Positions 55,311-63,457 of a stretch of DNA of 64,000 nt are shown here, piece after piece. The DNA comes from an uncultured Pelagibacteraceae bacterium. Its GTDB lineage: Bacteria; Pseudomonadota; Alphaproteobacteria; Pelagibacterales; Pelagibacteraceae. The position numbers were made by a program, and so were the translations under genes. The notes under the pieces were generated by a model. That model was not told the origin of the DNA, ran no database searches, and saw nothing but the letters and a program-made list of their open reading frames with translations. The stretch spans positions 19,178 to 83,177 of the forward strand of contig CACPQG010000002.1 in NCBI GenBank assembly GCA_902636025.1. The letters are read 5' to 3'. Positions within the stretch are counted from its first letter, which is position 1; the number at the start of each line of letters is the position of its first letter.

Positions 55311-56216
55311 TTAATTTAAAGCAATAAATCTTCTGTTATGTTTAATTATTAGGCTATAATAAATAATTGCTAAAAAAATTAAAAAACCACCAATTACAGT
55401 TGTATTTGATGGAACTTCGTTTATTCCAAGTATAGGAAGCCATACCCAAAATATTCCTCCTATAACCTCTGTCAAAGATAAAAGTGTGAGCTCTGCAGCT
55501 GGTATAACTTTAGATCCTATTGAGTATAGAATTAAACCTAAACAAACTAAAGTTCCGTGAACTGCAAATAAACCTTGATTTAGGCTTGAGGATAAAAAAG
55601 ATGACTGAGAGTTAATAATTATAATGGATGAAAATACTGCACAAAAAATTCCAGCAAATGCAACCGTGGTGAACTTGGGTGTTTCTTTTCTCCATCTTAA
55701 AGTTACAGAAAATACTGAAAATCCTAGCGCTGAAATTAGTCCAAATACTAAACCAAATAAAGAACCCTTTTCAAAATCACCAATTGCCATAATAAAAATG
55801 CCTATAGTCGCTATCGCTATTGATATCCAGACATTAGTTGAAATTCTCTCTTTCAGAAATAAAAAACCCAACAAAGCTGTCATAAAAGGCATTGCTGATA
55901 AACAAAGTAGAGTAATTGCAGCTGTAGTATGAGTAATTGACCAAATAAAAGTTATCATTGCTGTACCAAGACCTGCACCACCAATTACACCTGAAATACC
56001 AATTTTTAGATAATTTTTATAAAAGCTGAAACCCTCTTCAAAAAATAAATATAAATTTAATAAAATAAAAATTGTAATTCCTCTAGTAAAAAGATATTGC
56101 CAAGGTACCAGGTTAGGTTGATCCATGTAACGAACTACTAGTGGACCGAAAGACCAAAGAATTCCTGCAAATAAAACAACTGGTATTGCAATACTCTCGT
56201 TTTTTAATTTAAACAT
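55311..56216 (-). CDS. EamA/DMT-family permease next to the amidinotransferase gene
   Basis: 301 residues with ten hydrophobic helices in two EamA repeats: VLFAGILWSFGPLVVRYMDQ at the start, LLCLSAMPFMTALLGFLFLKER at the end of repeat one, GLVFGLISALGFSVFSVTLR in repeat two and AAELTLLSLTEVIGGIFWVW. It is upstream of the amidinotransferase with 3 bases between them, so it may export or import the substrate or product of that enzyme; this is inference. It is divergent from the IscU-like gene. Confidence 0.9.
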   Translation of the reverse strand: MFKLKNESIAIPVVLFAGILWSFGPLVVRYMDQPNLVPWQYLFTRGITIFILLNLYLFFEEGFSFYKNYLKIGISGVIGGAGLGTAMITFIWSITHTTAAITLLCLSAMPFMTALLGFLFLKERISTNVWISIAIATIGIFIMAIGDFEKGSLFGLVFGLISALGFSVFSVTLRWRKETPKFTTVAFAGIFCAVFSSIIIINSQSSFLSSSLNQGLFAVHGTLVCLGLILYSIGSKVIPAAELTLLSLTEVIGGIFWVWLPILGINEVPSNTTVIGGFLIFLAIIYYSLIIKHNRRFIALN

Positions 56217-56293
56217 TGTGAATTTTTAATAGTAATTTAAGGATACTACAATATAATTTTCAAATAATTAAAAATATCAAAAAAAGTTTAACG

Positions 56294-56698
56294 ATGGATT
56301 TAGAAGTAATAAAGATAGCTGAAAATACTATAAACTACAAGTGTGTAAAAAATCACTCTCATAAATATAGGCATAAAAACTCAATTTGTGGTGATGAAAT
56401 TGAAATTACACTTAAAATACGAGATAGAAAAATTATTGATTTTGGATATCAGACTAAATCATGCATATATTGTCAAGCTTCAGCTAGTCTTCTATCACGT
56501 TTGTCAAAGAATAAAAAAGTAAATGAAGTAAACAGCTTTTTAAAGATTGCAGATCTTTTATTTCAAAATAATCATAAATCTACTCCAAAATATTGGAAAT
56601 CATTTAATGCAATTTTTAAAAAAGAAAACCTTCAAAGAAAAGAATGTTTAATGCTTCCAGTAAACGCTTTGATGAAAATTACAAATAGTTATGATTGA
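56294..56698 (+). CDS. Second IscU/NifU-like scaffold protein
   Basis: 134 residues. The three U-type cysteines are kept: Cys32 in ICGDEIEI (with Asp34), Cys57 in KSCIYCQASASLLS, and Cys118 in RKECLMLPVNAL. An extra Cys60 makes a C-x2-C pair. It lacks the SufU insertion and has Glu where IscU has His before the last cysteine, so it is a distinct paralogue of the suf-operon SufU. Away from other Fe-S genes, it overlaps an HPP membrane protein gene by 8 bases. Role in Fe-S or metal handling is inferred. Confidence 0.78.
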   Translation: MDLEVIKIAENTINYKCVKNHSHKYRHKNSICGDEIEITLKIRDRKIIDFGYQTKSCIYCQASASLLSRLSKNKKVNEVNSFLKIADLLFQNNHKSTPKYWKSFNAIFKKENLQRKECLMLPVNALMKITNSYD

Positions 56699-57158
56699 TA
56701 GAAAATTAATTAAACAATCAGTTTTAGCTGGTATTTTTTCAATAATCACCATAGGGATTTTGACTATTTTAACATATAAAACATCTTATGGAATTTTTTT
56801 AATAGCATCATTTGGTTCTACCATGGTTCTTCTTTATGGCTATCCAGATAGCCCCTTTGCTCAACCAAAAAATATTATATTGGGTCATTTCTTAACTGCT
56901 TTTATAGGAGTAATTTTTTTAAACTTCATTCCTTTGCCAATTTTCATTAATATACCTTTAGCTGTAGGTTTTGGAGTTATGTTTATGATCTTATTTAAGG
57001 TTACACACCCTCCAGCTGGTGGCAATCCAATAATAGTAATTATAGGATCTGTTTCTTTCGACTATTTATTGACACCAGTTTTTATTGGTTCGATCATTGT
57101 GGTTATGTTTGGTGTAATAATCAATAAATTTTTATTTAAAAAGGAATACCCAAAGTAG
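56691..57158 (+). CDS. HPP-family integral membrane protein
   Basis: 155 residues with four to five helices and the diagnostic THPPAGGNPIIV motif at about residues 103-114, plus FGSTMVLLYGYPDSPFAQPKN in the first half. HPP proteins are small inner-membrane proteins; cyanobacterial and plastid members have been linked to nitrite transport. The substrate here is unknown. It overlaps the IscU-like gene, and formate dehydrogenase follows after 90 bases. Confidence 0.87.
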   Translation: MIDRKLIKQSVLAGIFSIITIGILTILTYKTSYGIFLIASFGSTMVLLYGYPDSPFAQPKNIILGHFLTAFIGVIFLNFIPLPIFINIPLAVGFGVMFMILFKVTHPPAGGNPIIVIIGSVSFDYLLTPVFIGSIIVVMFGVIINKFLFKKEYPK

Positions 57159-57205
57159 ACATAATTTGATTGCCTGGTTATCTATTTTTATGGTAGGCTT
57201 TTGAA

Positions 57206-57248
57206 TATAAATAATCATTAATGATTTAAATTTAGATTAGGAGATAAA
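57206..57248 (+). promoter_or_regulatory. fdh promoter region: perfect palindrome and strong ribosome site
   Basis: A -10-like TATAAA (57206-57211) is followed by a perfect 14-base palindrome AATCATTAATGATT (57213-57226), which would cover the transcription start, and by AGGAG (57239-57243) 5 bases before the ATG, one of the strongest Shine-Dalgarno sites in this window. A repressor site and high translation are suggested. Confidence 0.45.
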
Positions 57249-58448
57249 ATGAAAGTATTATGTATATTATATGATGACCCAAAAGGAGGTATGCCAAAAT
57301 CATATCCTCTTTCGAAGTTGCCAAAATTAGAAAAATATCCAGACGGTATGACTTTACCTAATCCAAAAGGCAGAGATTATACGCCAGGTCAATTGTTAGG
57401 ATGCGTGTCTGGAGAACTTGGTTTAAGAAAATTTTTAGAAAGTAATGGTCACGAATTGATTGTTACAAATAGTAAAGATGGTGATGGATGTGAAGCTGAT
57501 AAACACATTGTTGATGCAGATATCGTTATTTCTCAACCATTTTTCCCTTATTATTTAACTAAAGAAAGAATTGCTAAAGCAAAAAATCTTAAAATGGCTA
57601 TAACTGCAGGAATAGGATCAGATCACGTTGATCTTCAAGCAGCTATGGAGAACAAAATTGACGTCGTTGAAGTTACATTTTGTAATTCAAGATCAGTTGC
57701 AGAACACATAGTGATGATGATTGTTTCAATGGTTAGAGATTACCACAATCAACACAGAATTGTTAATGAAGGTGGTTGGAATATTGCTGATGCAGTCCAA
57801 AGATCTTATGATGTTGAAGGTATGCACATTGGTACTGTTGCTGCTGGAAGAATTGGATTAGATGCTTTAAGAAAAATGAAACCGTTTGATGTCCATCTAC
57901 ACTATTTTGATAGACACAAATTACCTGATAGTGTTGAAAAAGAACTTAATTTAACATTTCATGATTCAGTAGAATCAATGGTAAAGGTTTGTGATGTAGT
58001 TACTATAAATTGTCCTCTTCACCCTGAAACAGAAAACTTGTTCGATGATGCTATGATAAGTAAAATGAAAAAAGGAGCTTACATAGTTAATACTGCAAGA
58101 GGGAAAATTTGTAACAGAGATGCTATTGCAAAAGCACTTAAGAGTGGCCAGCTGAGTGGTTATGCTGGTGATGTTTGGTTTCCTCAACCTGCTCCAAATG
58201 ACCATGTTTGGAGAACAATGCCAAATCATGGAATGACACCACACACATCTGGTACTTCGTTAACCGCACAAGCTAGATATGCAGATGGTGTAAGGGAAAT
58301 CTTAGAATGTTTCTTTGAAAAAAGAGAGATCAGAAACCAATATTTAATTGTCAAAGATGGTCAGTTGGCAGGAATGGGAGCTCACTCTTACAGTAAAGGG
58401 TCTGCTACTAGTGGTTCTGAGGAGGCTGCAAAATATAAAAAGAAATAA
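57249..58448 (+). CDS. fdh: NAD-dependent formate dehydrogenase
   Basis: 399 residues of the D-2-hydroxyacid dehydrogenase type. Formate dehydrogenase marks: substrate segment SQPFFPYYLTKERIAKAKNL, AITAGIGSDHVDLQAAMEN, NVVE-like DVVEVTFCNSRSVAEH, the NAD loop in VAAGRIGLDALRKMKPFDVH followed by YFDRHKLP (Asp giving NAD preference), NCPLHPETENL, TARGKICNRD and the catalytic histidine in TPHTSGTSLTAQARYADG. It oxidises formate to CO2 and yields NADH, the last step of C1 oxidation in methylotrophic and SAR11-type metabolism. Confidence 0.96.
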   Translation: MKVLCILYDDPKGGMPKSYPLSKLPKLEKYPDGMTLPNPKGRDYTPGQLLGCVSGELGLRKFLESNGHELIVTNSKDGDGCEADKHIVDADIVISQPFFPYYLTKERIAKAKNLKMAITAGIGSDHVDLQAAMENKIDVVEVTFCNSRSVAEHIVMMIVSMVRDYHNQHRIVNEGGWNIADAVQRSYDVEGMHIGTVAAGRIGLDALRKMKPFDVHLHYFDRHKLPDSVEKELNLTFHDSVESMVKVCDVVTINCPLHPETENLFDDAMISKMKKGAYIVNTARGKICNRDAIAKALKSGQLSGYAGDVWFPQPAPNDHVWRTMPNHGMTPHTSGTSLTAQARYADGVREILECFFEKREIRNQYLIVKDGQLAGMGAHSYSKGSATSGSEEAAKYKKK

Positions 58449-58614
58449 TATTTTTAAGAAGTTTATAAGACCATTTATTGTAACTTATATATTTTTTAGT
58501 GTTGCAATAAGTTTTTATCCTTCTTTCGATTTTTATTCTTTAAAAGGTCAGCTACTTATTATTGGTGTATCTTGTTTTAATGGCTACTTGGGTACTGTAG
58601 TTAAAAAATTATAA
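58411..58614 (+). CDS. Possible small membrane protein after fdh (67 aa)
   Basis: A frame ending at 58614 encodes a basic head (RRLQNIKRNNIFKKFIRPF) and two hydrophobic stretches (IVTYIFFSVAISF; QLLIIGVSCFNGYLGTV), a pattern of a real small membrane protein. The start is unsure: GTG at 58411 with AAAGGG 10 bases upstream is the best standard codon and overlaps fdh by 38 bases; an ATA at 58435 sits 9 bases after AGGAGG. Its stop overlaps the convergent flavoprotein gene by 6 bases, like other real pairs here. Function unknown. Confidence 0.45.
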   Translation: MVLRRLQNIKRNNIFKKFIRPFIVTYIFFSVAISFYPSFDFYSLKGQLLIIGVSCFNGYLGTVVKKL

Positions 58615-59712
58615 AACATATGGTTCAGGTCTTGCGTTTTTTTTAAAAATACGCTCAACACCGAAAACACTTATATCAATTGTTTGGTAAGATCCTGTTG
58701 TAATTAATTCAGTTAATGCTCTACCAATACCTGGGGCCTGCATTAGACCTCTACCAGTAAAACCACTAGCCATATAAACATTGTCATATTTAGGATGTTT
58801 GCCTACTACAGCGTTATTATCTAATTTATTGCAATCATAAAAACCAGCCCAGCCTCCTGTTAGCTTTAACTCTTCAAAGATTGGAACTCTTTTTGCAAGA
58901 GCTGGCCAAACAAGTTCTTCAAAATCATTCCAAGCAGGTTCTAAATCTTTTGAATCAAAAGTTGAAATAGGTGAACCAGCCAAATATTCTTTACCTTCTG
59001 GTCTCCAATAAACACCAGTAGTCAAATCCCCTGTTAATGGCATCTCAGGAATATGCTTAGGGCACTTAACTCTAAAAACAGTATGCTTTTGTGGAACGAC
59101 CGGGATGTCATCTAGCAATTCTTTTGTCCAACATCCTGCAGCTGATATAATTGTTTTGGCATTTATTTCTGCTAAGTTTTTTACTTCCCCTTTAATAAAA
59201 TCAGCACCAAGTTCCATTGCTTTTCCTTTTAACGCTCCATGAAACATGAAAGGATCAATCCATCCTTCTGTTCTATTGTCAGTATAAGTTGCAGTTTCTA
59301 TGCCTTCAGAATTTATATATGGAAATACCTGTTTTAATTCAGATCCTTTTATATTTTTAGTTCCAGCCTCACATACTTTGTGGTTTTCAAGAGCTTTGTA
59401 CTGTTCCTCAGCATGCTCAGGTCCAAACATTAATAAGTAGCCATTTGGAACCATGCTAGCAGTAGGTTTTGGATTTTTTTCAGTTTTAAGTAATTCTGGA
59501 ATTTGATTTATAAACTCCCTGGCAAATTTTCCTAATAATATATTCTCTTTTTGAAAAAATTGTCTTCTAAAACCTCCGAGAGACAGAGGGAAAGACGCTT
59601 TTTTATATGTTGGATCTCTTTCGATTACTTTAACTTTTCTTCCTTCTTTAGATAAAAAATAAGCCGTAGCAGCACCAATTATACCGCCACCAACTATAAC
59701 AACATCATCCAT
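58609..59712 (-). CDS. FAD-dependent amine/amino-acid oxidoreductase (DAO family)
   Basis: 367 residues. The dinucleotide fold DVVIVGGGIIGAATAYFLSK (3-22) with the acidic ribose binder in KVIERD, a SLGGFRRQF segment, the second FAD contact in TIISAAGCWTKELL and the C-terminal MASGFTGRGLMQAPGIGRAL define a DAO/glycine oxidase/sarcosine oxidase-like flavoprotein. Likely substrates are N-methyl or alpha amino acids such as sarcosine or glycine; which is not visible. It follows a TspO gene by 1 base on the same strand. Confidence 0.88.
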   Translation of the reverse strand: MDDVVIVGGGIIGAATAYFLSKEGRKVKVIERDPTYKKASFPLSLGGFRRQFFQKENILLGKFAREFINQIPELLKTEKNPKPTASMVPNGYLLMFGPEHAEEQYKALENHKVCEAGTKNIKGSELKQVFPYINSEGIETATYTDNRTEGWIDPFMFHGALKGKAMELGADFIKGEVKNLAEINAKTIISAAGCWTKELLDDIPVVPQKHTVFRVKCPKHIPEMPLTGDLTTGVYWRPEGKEYLAGSPISTFDSKDLEPAWNDFEELVWPALAKRVPIFEELKLTGGWAGFYDCNKLDNNAVVGKHPKYDNVYMASGFTGRGLMQAPGIGRALTELITTGSYQTIDISVFGVERIFKKNARPEPYVL

Positions 59713-59713
59713 A

Positions 59714-60181
59714 TTAATTTAATATATATAAGCTAGTATTTAGAGTTAGTGCATAAATACACCAAAGTAAATATGGAATCATTAATATAAAACTTAAATT
59801 ACTTATTTTTTTATACTTAATCATTAAAATGATAATAAAACCTATTATTATTATAAGGTTGATTAGTGCGGCAAAAATATTATGAAAAACAAAAAATACA
59901 ATACTCCAAGTTGTATTAAAAAACAAATGCATCAAATAAATATAAATTATATTTAAATCTTTATAATTTTTATGCCACGCAGACCAAATTGCTATAGTCA
60001 TGAATAAATATAATGTTGTCCAAACAGGAGCAAATACCCAATCAGGAGGATTAAGACCTGACTTATTTAAGGAAGAATACCAAGGTTCTTTCGATGTAAT
60101 TGTCGCTATACTCCCAATAAATGAAGCAGAAAATGTGACAAATCCAAAAATTAAAAAAGATAAAAATTTATTTTTAAACAT
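59714..60181 (-). CDS. tspO: TspO/MBR tryptophan-rich sensory protein
   Basis: 155 residues, five helices, rich in Trp and Pro. WYSSLNKSGLNPPDWVFAPV followed by WTTLYLFMTIAIWSAWH is the family signature; later helices keep NTTWSIVFFVFHN. TspO binds tetrapyrroles and lipids and in Rhodobacter modulates light/oxygen-responsive genes. Its gene lies 1 base from the DAO gene and is divergent from the SDR gene across 23 bases, at the edge of the lipid-modification cluster. Confidence 0.92.
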   Translation of the reverse strand: MFKNKFLSFLIFGFVTFSASFIGSIATITSKEPWYSSLNKSGLNPPDWVFAPVWTTLYLFMTIAIWSAWHKNYKDLNIIYIYLMHLFFNTTWSIVFFVFHNIFAALINLIIIIGFIIILMIKYKKISNLSFILMIPYLLWCIYALTLNTSLYILN

Positions 60182-60204
60182 TATGATATATATATCATTT
60201 CATC

Positions 60205-60963
60205 ATGAGCAATAAAGTAATTTGGATTACAGGTGCTAGCACAGGTATTGGAAAAGCAATATCAATAAAATTTTCTAAAAATGGTTGGAATGTTGCTATT
60301 TCTGCTAGAAGACTTGAATTACTTGAGGAAATATCAAAGCAAAATCAAAATGTTTTTTCATTTCCTTTAGACGTAACAAATAAAGATGATTGCCATAAGG
60401 TATTCACTGAAATTAAAAATAAACTAGGAAAAATTGATTTATGTATTTTTTCAACTGGAACGTGGGATCCAAAAAAAGAAAAAGAAATTGATGTTGAACA
60501 AATTGAAAATGTAATGAAAGTAAATTTTTTTGGAACATTAAACTCTATCAAATCAGTAGAAAAATATTTTAAAGATTTAGGTAAAGGTCACATCTCAATT
60601 GTTTCATCAATAGCTGGTTATAGAGGTTTGCCAAATTCCACAGGTTACGGTCCATCCAAATCTGCATTAAATAACTTAACTGAAAGTTTATATTTTGATT
60701 TTAGAAGATATGGAGTAAGAGTTTCATTAATATCTCCAGGTTTTATTAAAACACCCATGACTGACAAAAATGATTTCAAAATGCCTTTTCTAAAAACAAC
60801 TGAATATGCTGCAGATAAAATTTATGATGGTTTAGTAAATTCAAATGTATTTGAAATTCATTTTCCAAAACAATTAACTTTAGTTTTAAAATTTCTTAAA
60901 ATATTACCAAACTGGTTATATCTTAAATTATTGAGTAAGCTTACAAAATATCAAAAACGTTAG
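60205..60963 (+). CDS. Short-chain dehydrogenase/reductase
   Basis: 252 residues: cofactor loop TGASTGIGKAIS (9-20), FSTGTWDP in place of NNAG, catalytic Ser in SIVSSIAGYRG, YGPSKSALNN (Tyr-x3-Lys) and SPGFIKTPMTD. The C-terminal extension with basic/hydrophobic LKFLKILPNWLYLKLLSKL may contact membrane. Substrate unknown. In related bacteria such an SDR is found with cyclopropane synthase, DUF1365 and DUF3833 genes, which lie convergent here; the stops share TTAG at 60960-60963. Confidence 0.88.
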   Translation: MSNKVIWITGASTGIGKAISIKFSKNGWNVAISARRLELLEEISKQNQNVFSFPLDVTNKDDCHKVFTEIKNKLGKIDLCIFSTGTWDPKKEKEIDVEQIENVMKVNFFGTLNSIKSVEKYFKDLGKGHISIVSSIAGYRGLPNSTGYGPSKSALNNLTESLYFDFRRYGVRVSLISPGFIKTPMTDKNDFKMPFLKTTEYAADKIYDGLVNSNVFEIHFPKQLTLVLKFLKILPNWLYLKLLSKLTKYQKR

Positions 60964-61508
60964 TCTTTAACAAACATAACTGTTAGTTCAGCTACTTTTA
61001 TACCAAACTTTGTCATTGTAGCTCTATTAATCGCAACTCTATCATCTTGTTTAAATATCCAATCGTCAAAAGTAATTTTAATTTCTCTACCTTTAACAGG
61101 AACTAAAAGAACATATTCAAATTTAAATGCTGGACCGTAGGAATATCCTTTTGCTTTTCCAACAACATCACTTGCTGTTCCTTCATAATTATGATCATCA
61201 ATTTTATTTATTTTCCACTGTCGTGTTTGAACTTCTCCATCAGTCCAATTGAACTTTTCGTCTAAAATAAGTTGATTACCATCCCATTTCCCATTTAAAT
61301 CTGCAGAAAATTGACGTGTTACTTTGCCTGATCTATTCTGAAGAATGCCCCATGCTTTAACATTTCCTGTCAAATAATCTTCAATTATAAGCCTAGGTTT
61401 TTGGTCTTTGAAATCTTCAGGTTTCATTGCACTATTTCCAGAGCAACTTGTAATAAATACAAAAAAAATTAGCAATAAAAAATTATTATATGAATTAATT
61501 TTTTTCAT
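60960..61508 (-). CDS. DUF3833 lipoprotein
   Basis: 182 residues with a lipoprotein signal: hydrophobic FLLLIFFVFITSC, where FITSC is the lipobox and the cysteine is the acylated residue. The mature part is a lipocalin-like beta domain (QRPRLI-like KPRLIIEDYLTGNVKAWGIL; LNGKWDGNQLILDEKFNW; YEGTASDVVGKAKGYSYGPA), matching DUF3833. Found next to cyclopropane synthase in many proteobacteria; exact role unknown, probably lipid handling in the periplasm. It follows cfa by 3 bases. Confidence 0.88.
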   Translation of the reverse strand: MKKINSYNNFLLLIFFVFITSCSGNSAMKPEDFKDQKPRLIIEDYLTGNVKAWGILQNRSGKVTRQFSADLNGKWDGNQLILDEKFNWTDGEVQTRQWKINKIDDHNYEGTASDVVGKAKGYSYGPAFKFEYVLLVPVKGREIKITFDDWIFKQDDRVAINRATMTKFGIKVAELTVMFVKD

Positions 61509-61511
61509 AAA

Positions 61512-62690
61512 TTATTTATTCTGTAATGAAAATTGTATTAAATCTATATTTTTTGATTTAAATCCAGCTTCACAATAAGATAAATAGAAATTCCACATTC
61601 TTTTAAAAGTTACATCAAATCCCTGTTTTGAAATATTATCCCATTTTTTTAAAAATTCATCTCTCCACATCATTAAGGTATTAGAATAATGTAATCCGTA
61701 TGAATTGCACTGATTAAAATTTAAATTTGTTTCGTTTGCGTATTTTATTAAGCTTTTTTTACAAGGTAAAAATCCACCTGGAAAAATATATTTTTGAATA
61801 AAATCCTGTTTAGTCTTATATCTATTATATAAGCTATCATCGATTGTGATAGCTTGTATAGCTGCACTTCCGTTTGGTTCCAAGTTTTGTTTTATTTTGT
61901 TAAAAAAACTTTTTAAATAATTTTGACCTACCGCCTCTATCATTTCTATAGAGGCTATTGAATTATATTTATTATTGACATCACGATAATCTTGCATCTT
62001 TATATTTACTTTTTCATTTAATCCATTTTTAAATATTCTTTCCTTTGCATATTCATACTGCTTTTGAGATATTGTAATACAATCTAACTTTATGTCATAA
62101 TTTTTTCCCACATACTCTGCAAAACCTCCCCAACCACATCCAATCTCTAACATTCTATCGCCAGTTTTTGGTTTAACTAAAAAAGATAGTTTTTTATATT
62201 TATTAATTTGAGCAGCCTCAAGATCAGTTTTATCTTTATCAAATATTGCACTTGAGTAAGTTAGGGTTTTATCTAACCACAATGAAAAAAATTCGTTTCC
62301 AAGATCATAATGTTTAGAAATATTTTCTTTACTTCTTTTTTTTGTATTCTTAATAAATAAATATTTGAAAAAATTTATTAATGGTAAATCTAAAACTCCA
62401 GAAAATTTATGCACTTTTTTGATATTTTTAGCTGTAATTTCTATTAGATTTGTCAAATTATCAGTTTCAAATTCTCCACGCATATAAGATTCAGCTAAAC
62501 CAATACTTCCTTTATTTAGAATATTTAATGTTACTCCAGGTTTATTTATTATTAAATTTGCTTTTAGAGGAGAGTTTTCGTTTCCCAATTTATATTCTTT
62601 GCCATCGTAATTTTTTAAATTTATTTGCCCATATTCAAAATTTTTAATAGATGAAAATACTATTCTATCTGCAACAGAGGCTAATTTCAT
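61512..62690 (-). CDS. cfa: Cyclopropane-fatty-acyl-phospholipid synthase family methyltransferase
   Basis: 392 residues. An N-terminal lipid-binding domain is followed by the methyltransferase: SKHYDLGNEFFSLWLDKTLT with YSSAIF, SAM motif I MLEIGCGWGGFAEYVGKNYD, TISQKQYEYAKERI, and IEMIEAVGQNYLKSFF. It transfers a methylene from SAM to double bonds of phospholipid acyl chains, or in some relatives makes methyl-branched or furan-fatty-acid precursors. It overlaps the DUF1365 gene by 4 bases, so both act together. Confidence 0.94.
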   Translation of the reverse strand: MKLASVADRIVFSSIKNFEYGQINLKNYDGKEYKLGNENSPLKANLIINKPGVTLNILNKGSIGLAESYMRGEFETDNLTNLIEITAKNIKKVHKFSGVLDLPLINFFKYLFIKNTKKRSKENISKHYDLGNEFFSLWLDKTLTYSSAIFDKDKTDLEAAQINKYKKLSFLVKPKTGDRMLEIGCGWGGFAEYVGKNYDIKLDCITISQKQYEYAKERIFKNGLNEKVNIKMQDYRDVNNKYNSIASIEMIEAVGQNYLKSFFNKIKQNLEPNGSAAIQAITIDDSLYNRYKTKQDFIQKYIFPGGFLPCKKSLIKYANETNLNFNQCNSYGLHYSNTLMMWRDEFLKKWDNISKQGFDVTFKRMWNFYLSYCEAGFKSKNIDLIQFSLQNK

Positions 62691-63457
62691 TTTTTTTCAA
62701 TACTTATATTATTTTTAATTTTTATTTTCTTAGGTACCAGTTTAATTCCTTTTAGCCATAACCTTAATGCCTCAAAATGTATCGCTGATATTATTTTAAA
62801 TGTCATCAAAGGGTGTTTTAAATACGAAAATATAAGGTTTTTAGTATTAAGGTTTGTTCTTCTACCGTCTTGAGATGCGAATAGTAATTTTCCATCTTTA
62901 TCTATTTGATCAATTATCACAGATAAATTTTCACCAGGATTCGCAATTCTAAAAAAATACTTTGAATCTAAGTCCATGAATGGAGAAACATAAAACTTTT
63001 TTATACAATCATTTTTGATGTTTTTTGTTTCTTGATTTGTTTTAAATACATATGTGTGTTGTTCCCCAAATGTATTTTTGACCTCGTAAAGTATTGCTAT
63101 AAGTGACGATTTTGAATTATAAACAAAAAATATGCTTAGTGGATTAAAAACATATCCAAAAATTCTTGGATAACATAGAATTTTAATTTTAATATTTTTC
63201 TTGTTAATATCTATGTTTTTTAAATTTCTTATCACCCATTCTTTTAAAGAATTATTATTCCTATCACCGTGATCTTTGTCATGGAAACTTATTAGATTAA
63301 ACTTATTATATGAAAAAAAAGGTATCTCCTTATCGATTTTGTTAATCTCATCTAAATCCAATAATAAAGAAAATACTTTGTAACTAAAAGTATGTTCTTT
63401 TGGTTTAAATCTTTTATGAATTACCCTGCCATTATAAATATAAGAATCTTCAATCAT
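62687..63457 (-). CDS. DUF1365 protein
   Basis: 256 residues. SYIYNGRVIHKRFKPKEHTF at the start, LCYPRIFGYVFNPLSIFFVYN in the middle (the family hallmark NPLS) and EVKNTFGEQHTYVF define DUF1365. No catalytic motif is known. It is nearly always encoded between a FAD amine oxidase-like gene and cyclopropane synthase, as here, with overlaps of 8 and 4 bases, pointing to one lipid-modifying pathway. Confidence 0.92.
   Translation of the reverse strand: MIEDSYIYNGRVIHKRFKPKEHTFSYKVFSLLLDLDEINKIDKEIPFFSYNKFNLISFHDKDHGDRNNNSLKEWVIRNLKNIDINKKNIKIKILCYPRIFGYVFNPLSIFFVYNSKSSLIAILYEVKNTFGEQHTYVFKTNQETKNIKNDCIKKFYVSPFMDLDSKYFFRIANPGENLSVIIDQIDKDGKLLFASQDGRRTNLNTKNLIFSYLKHPLMTFKIISAIHFEALRLWLKGIKLVPKKIKIKNNISIEKK

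Noticed and set aside
57169..57204. Terminator hairpin after the HPP gene (GCCT...AGGC)
   Set aside because: Just four G/C-containing pairs with a long imperfect loop and a short T run; too weak to call.
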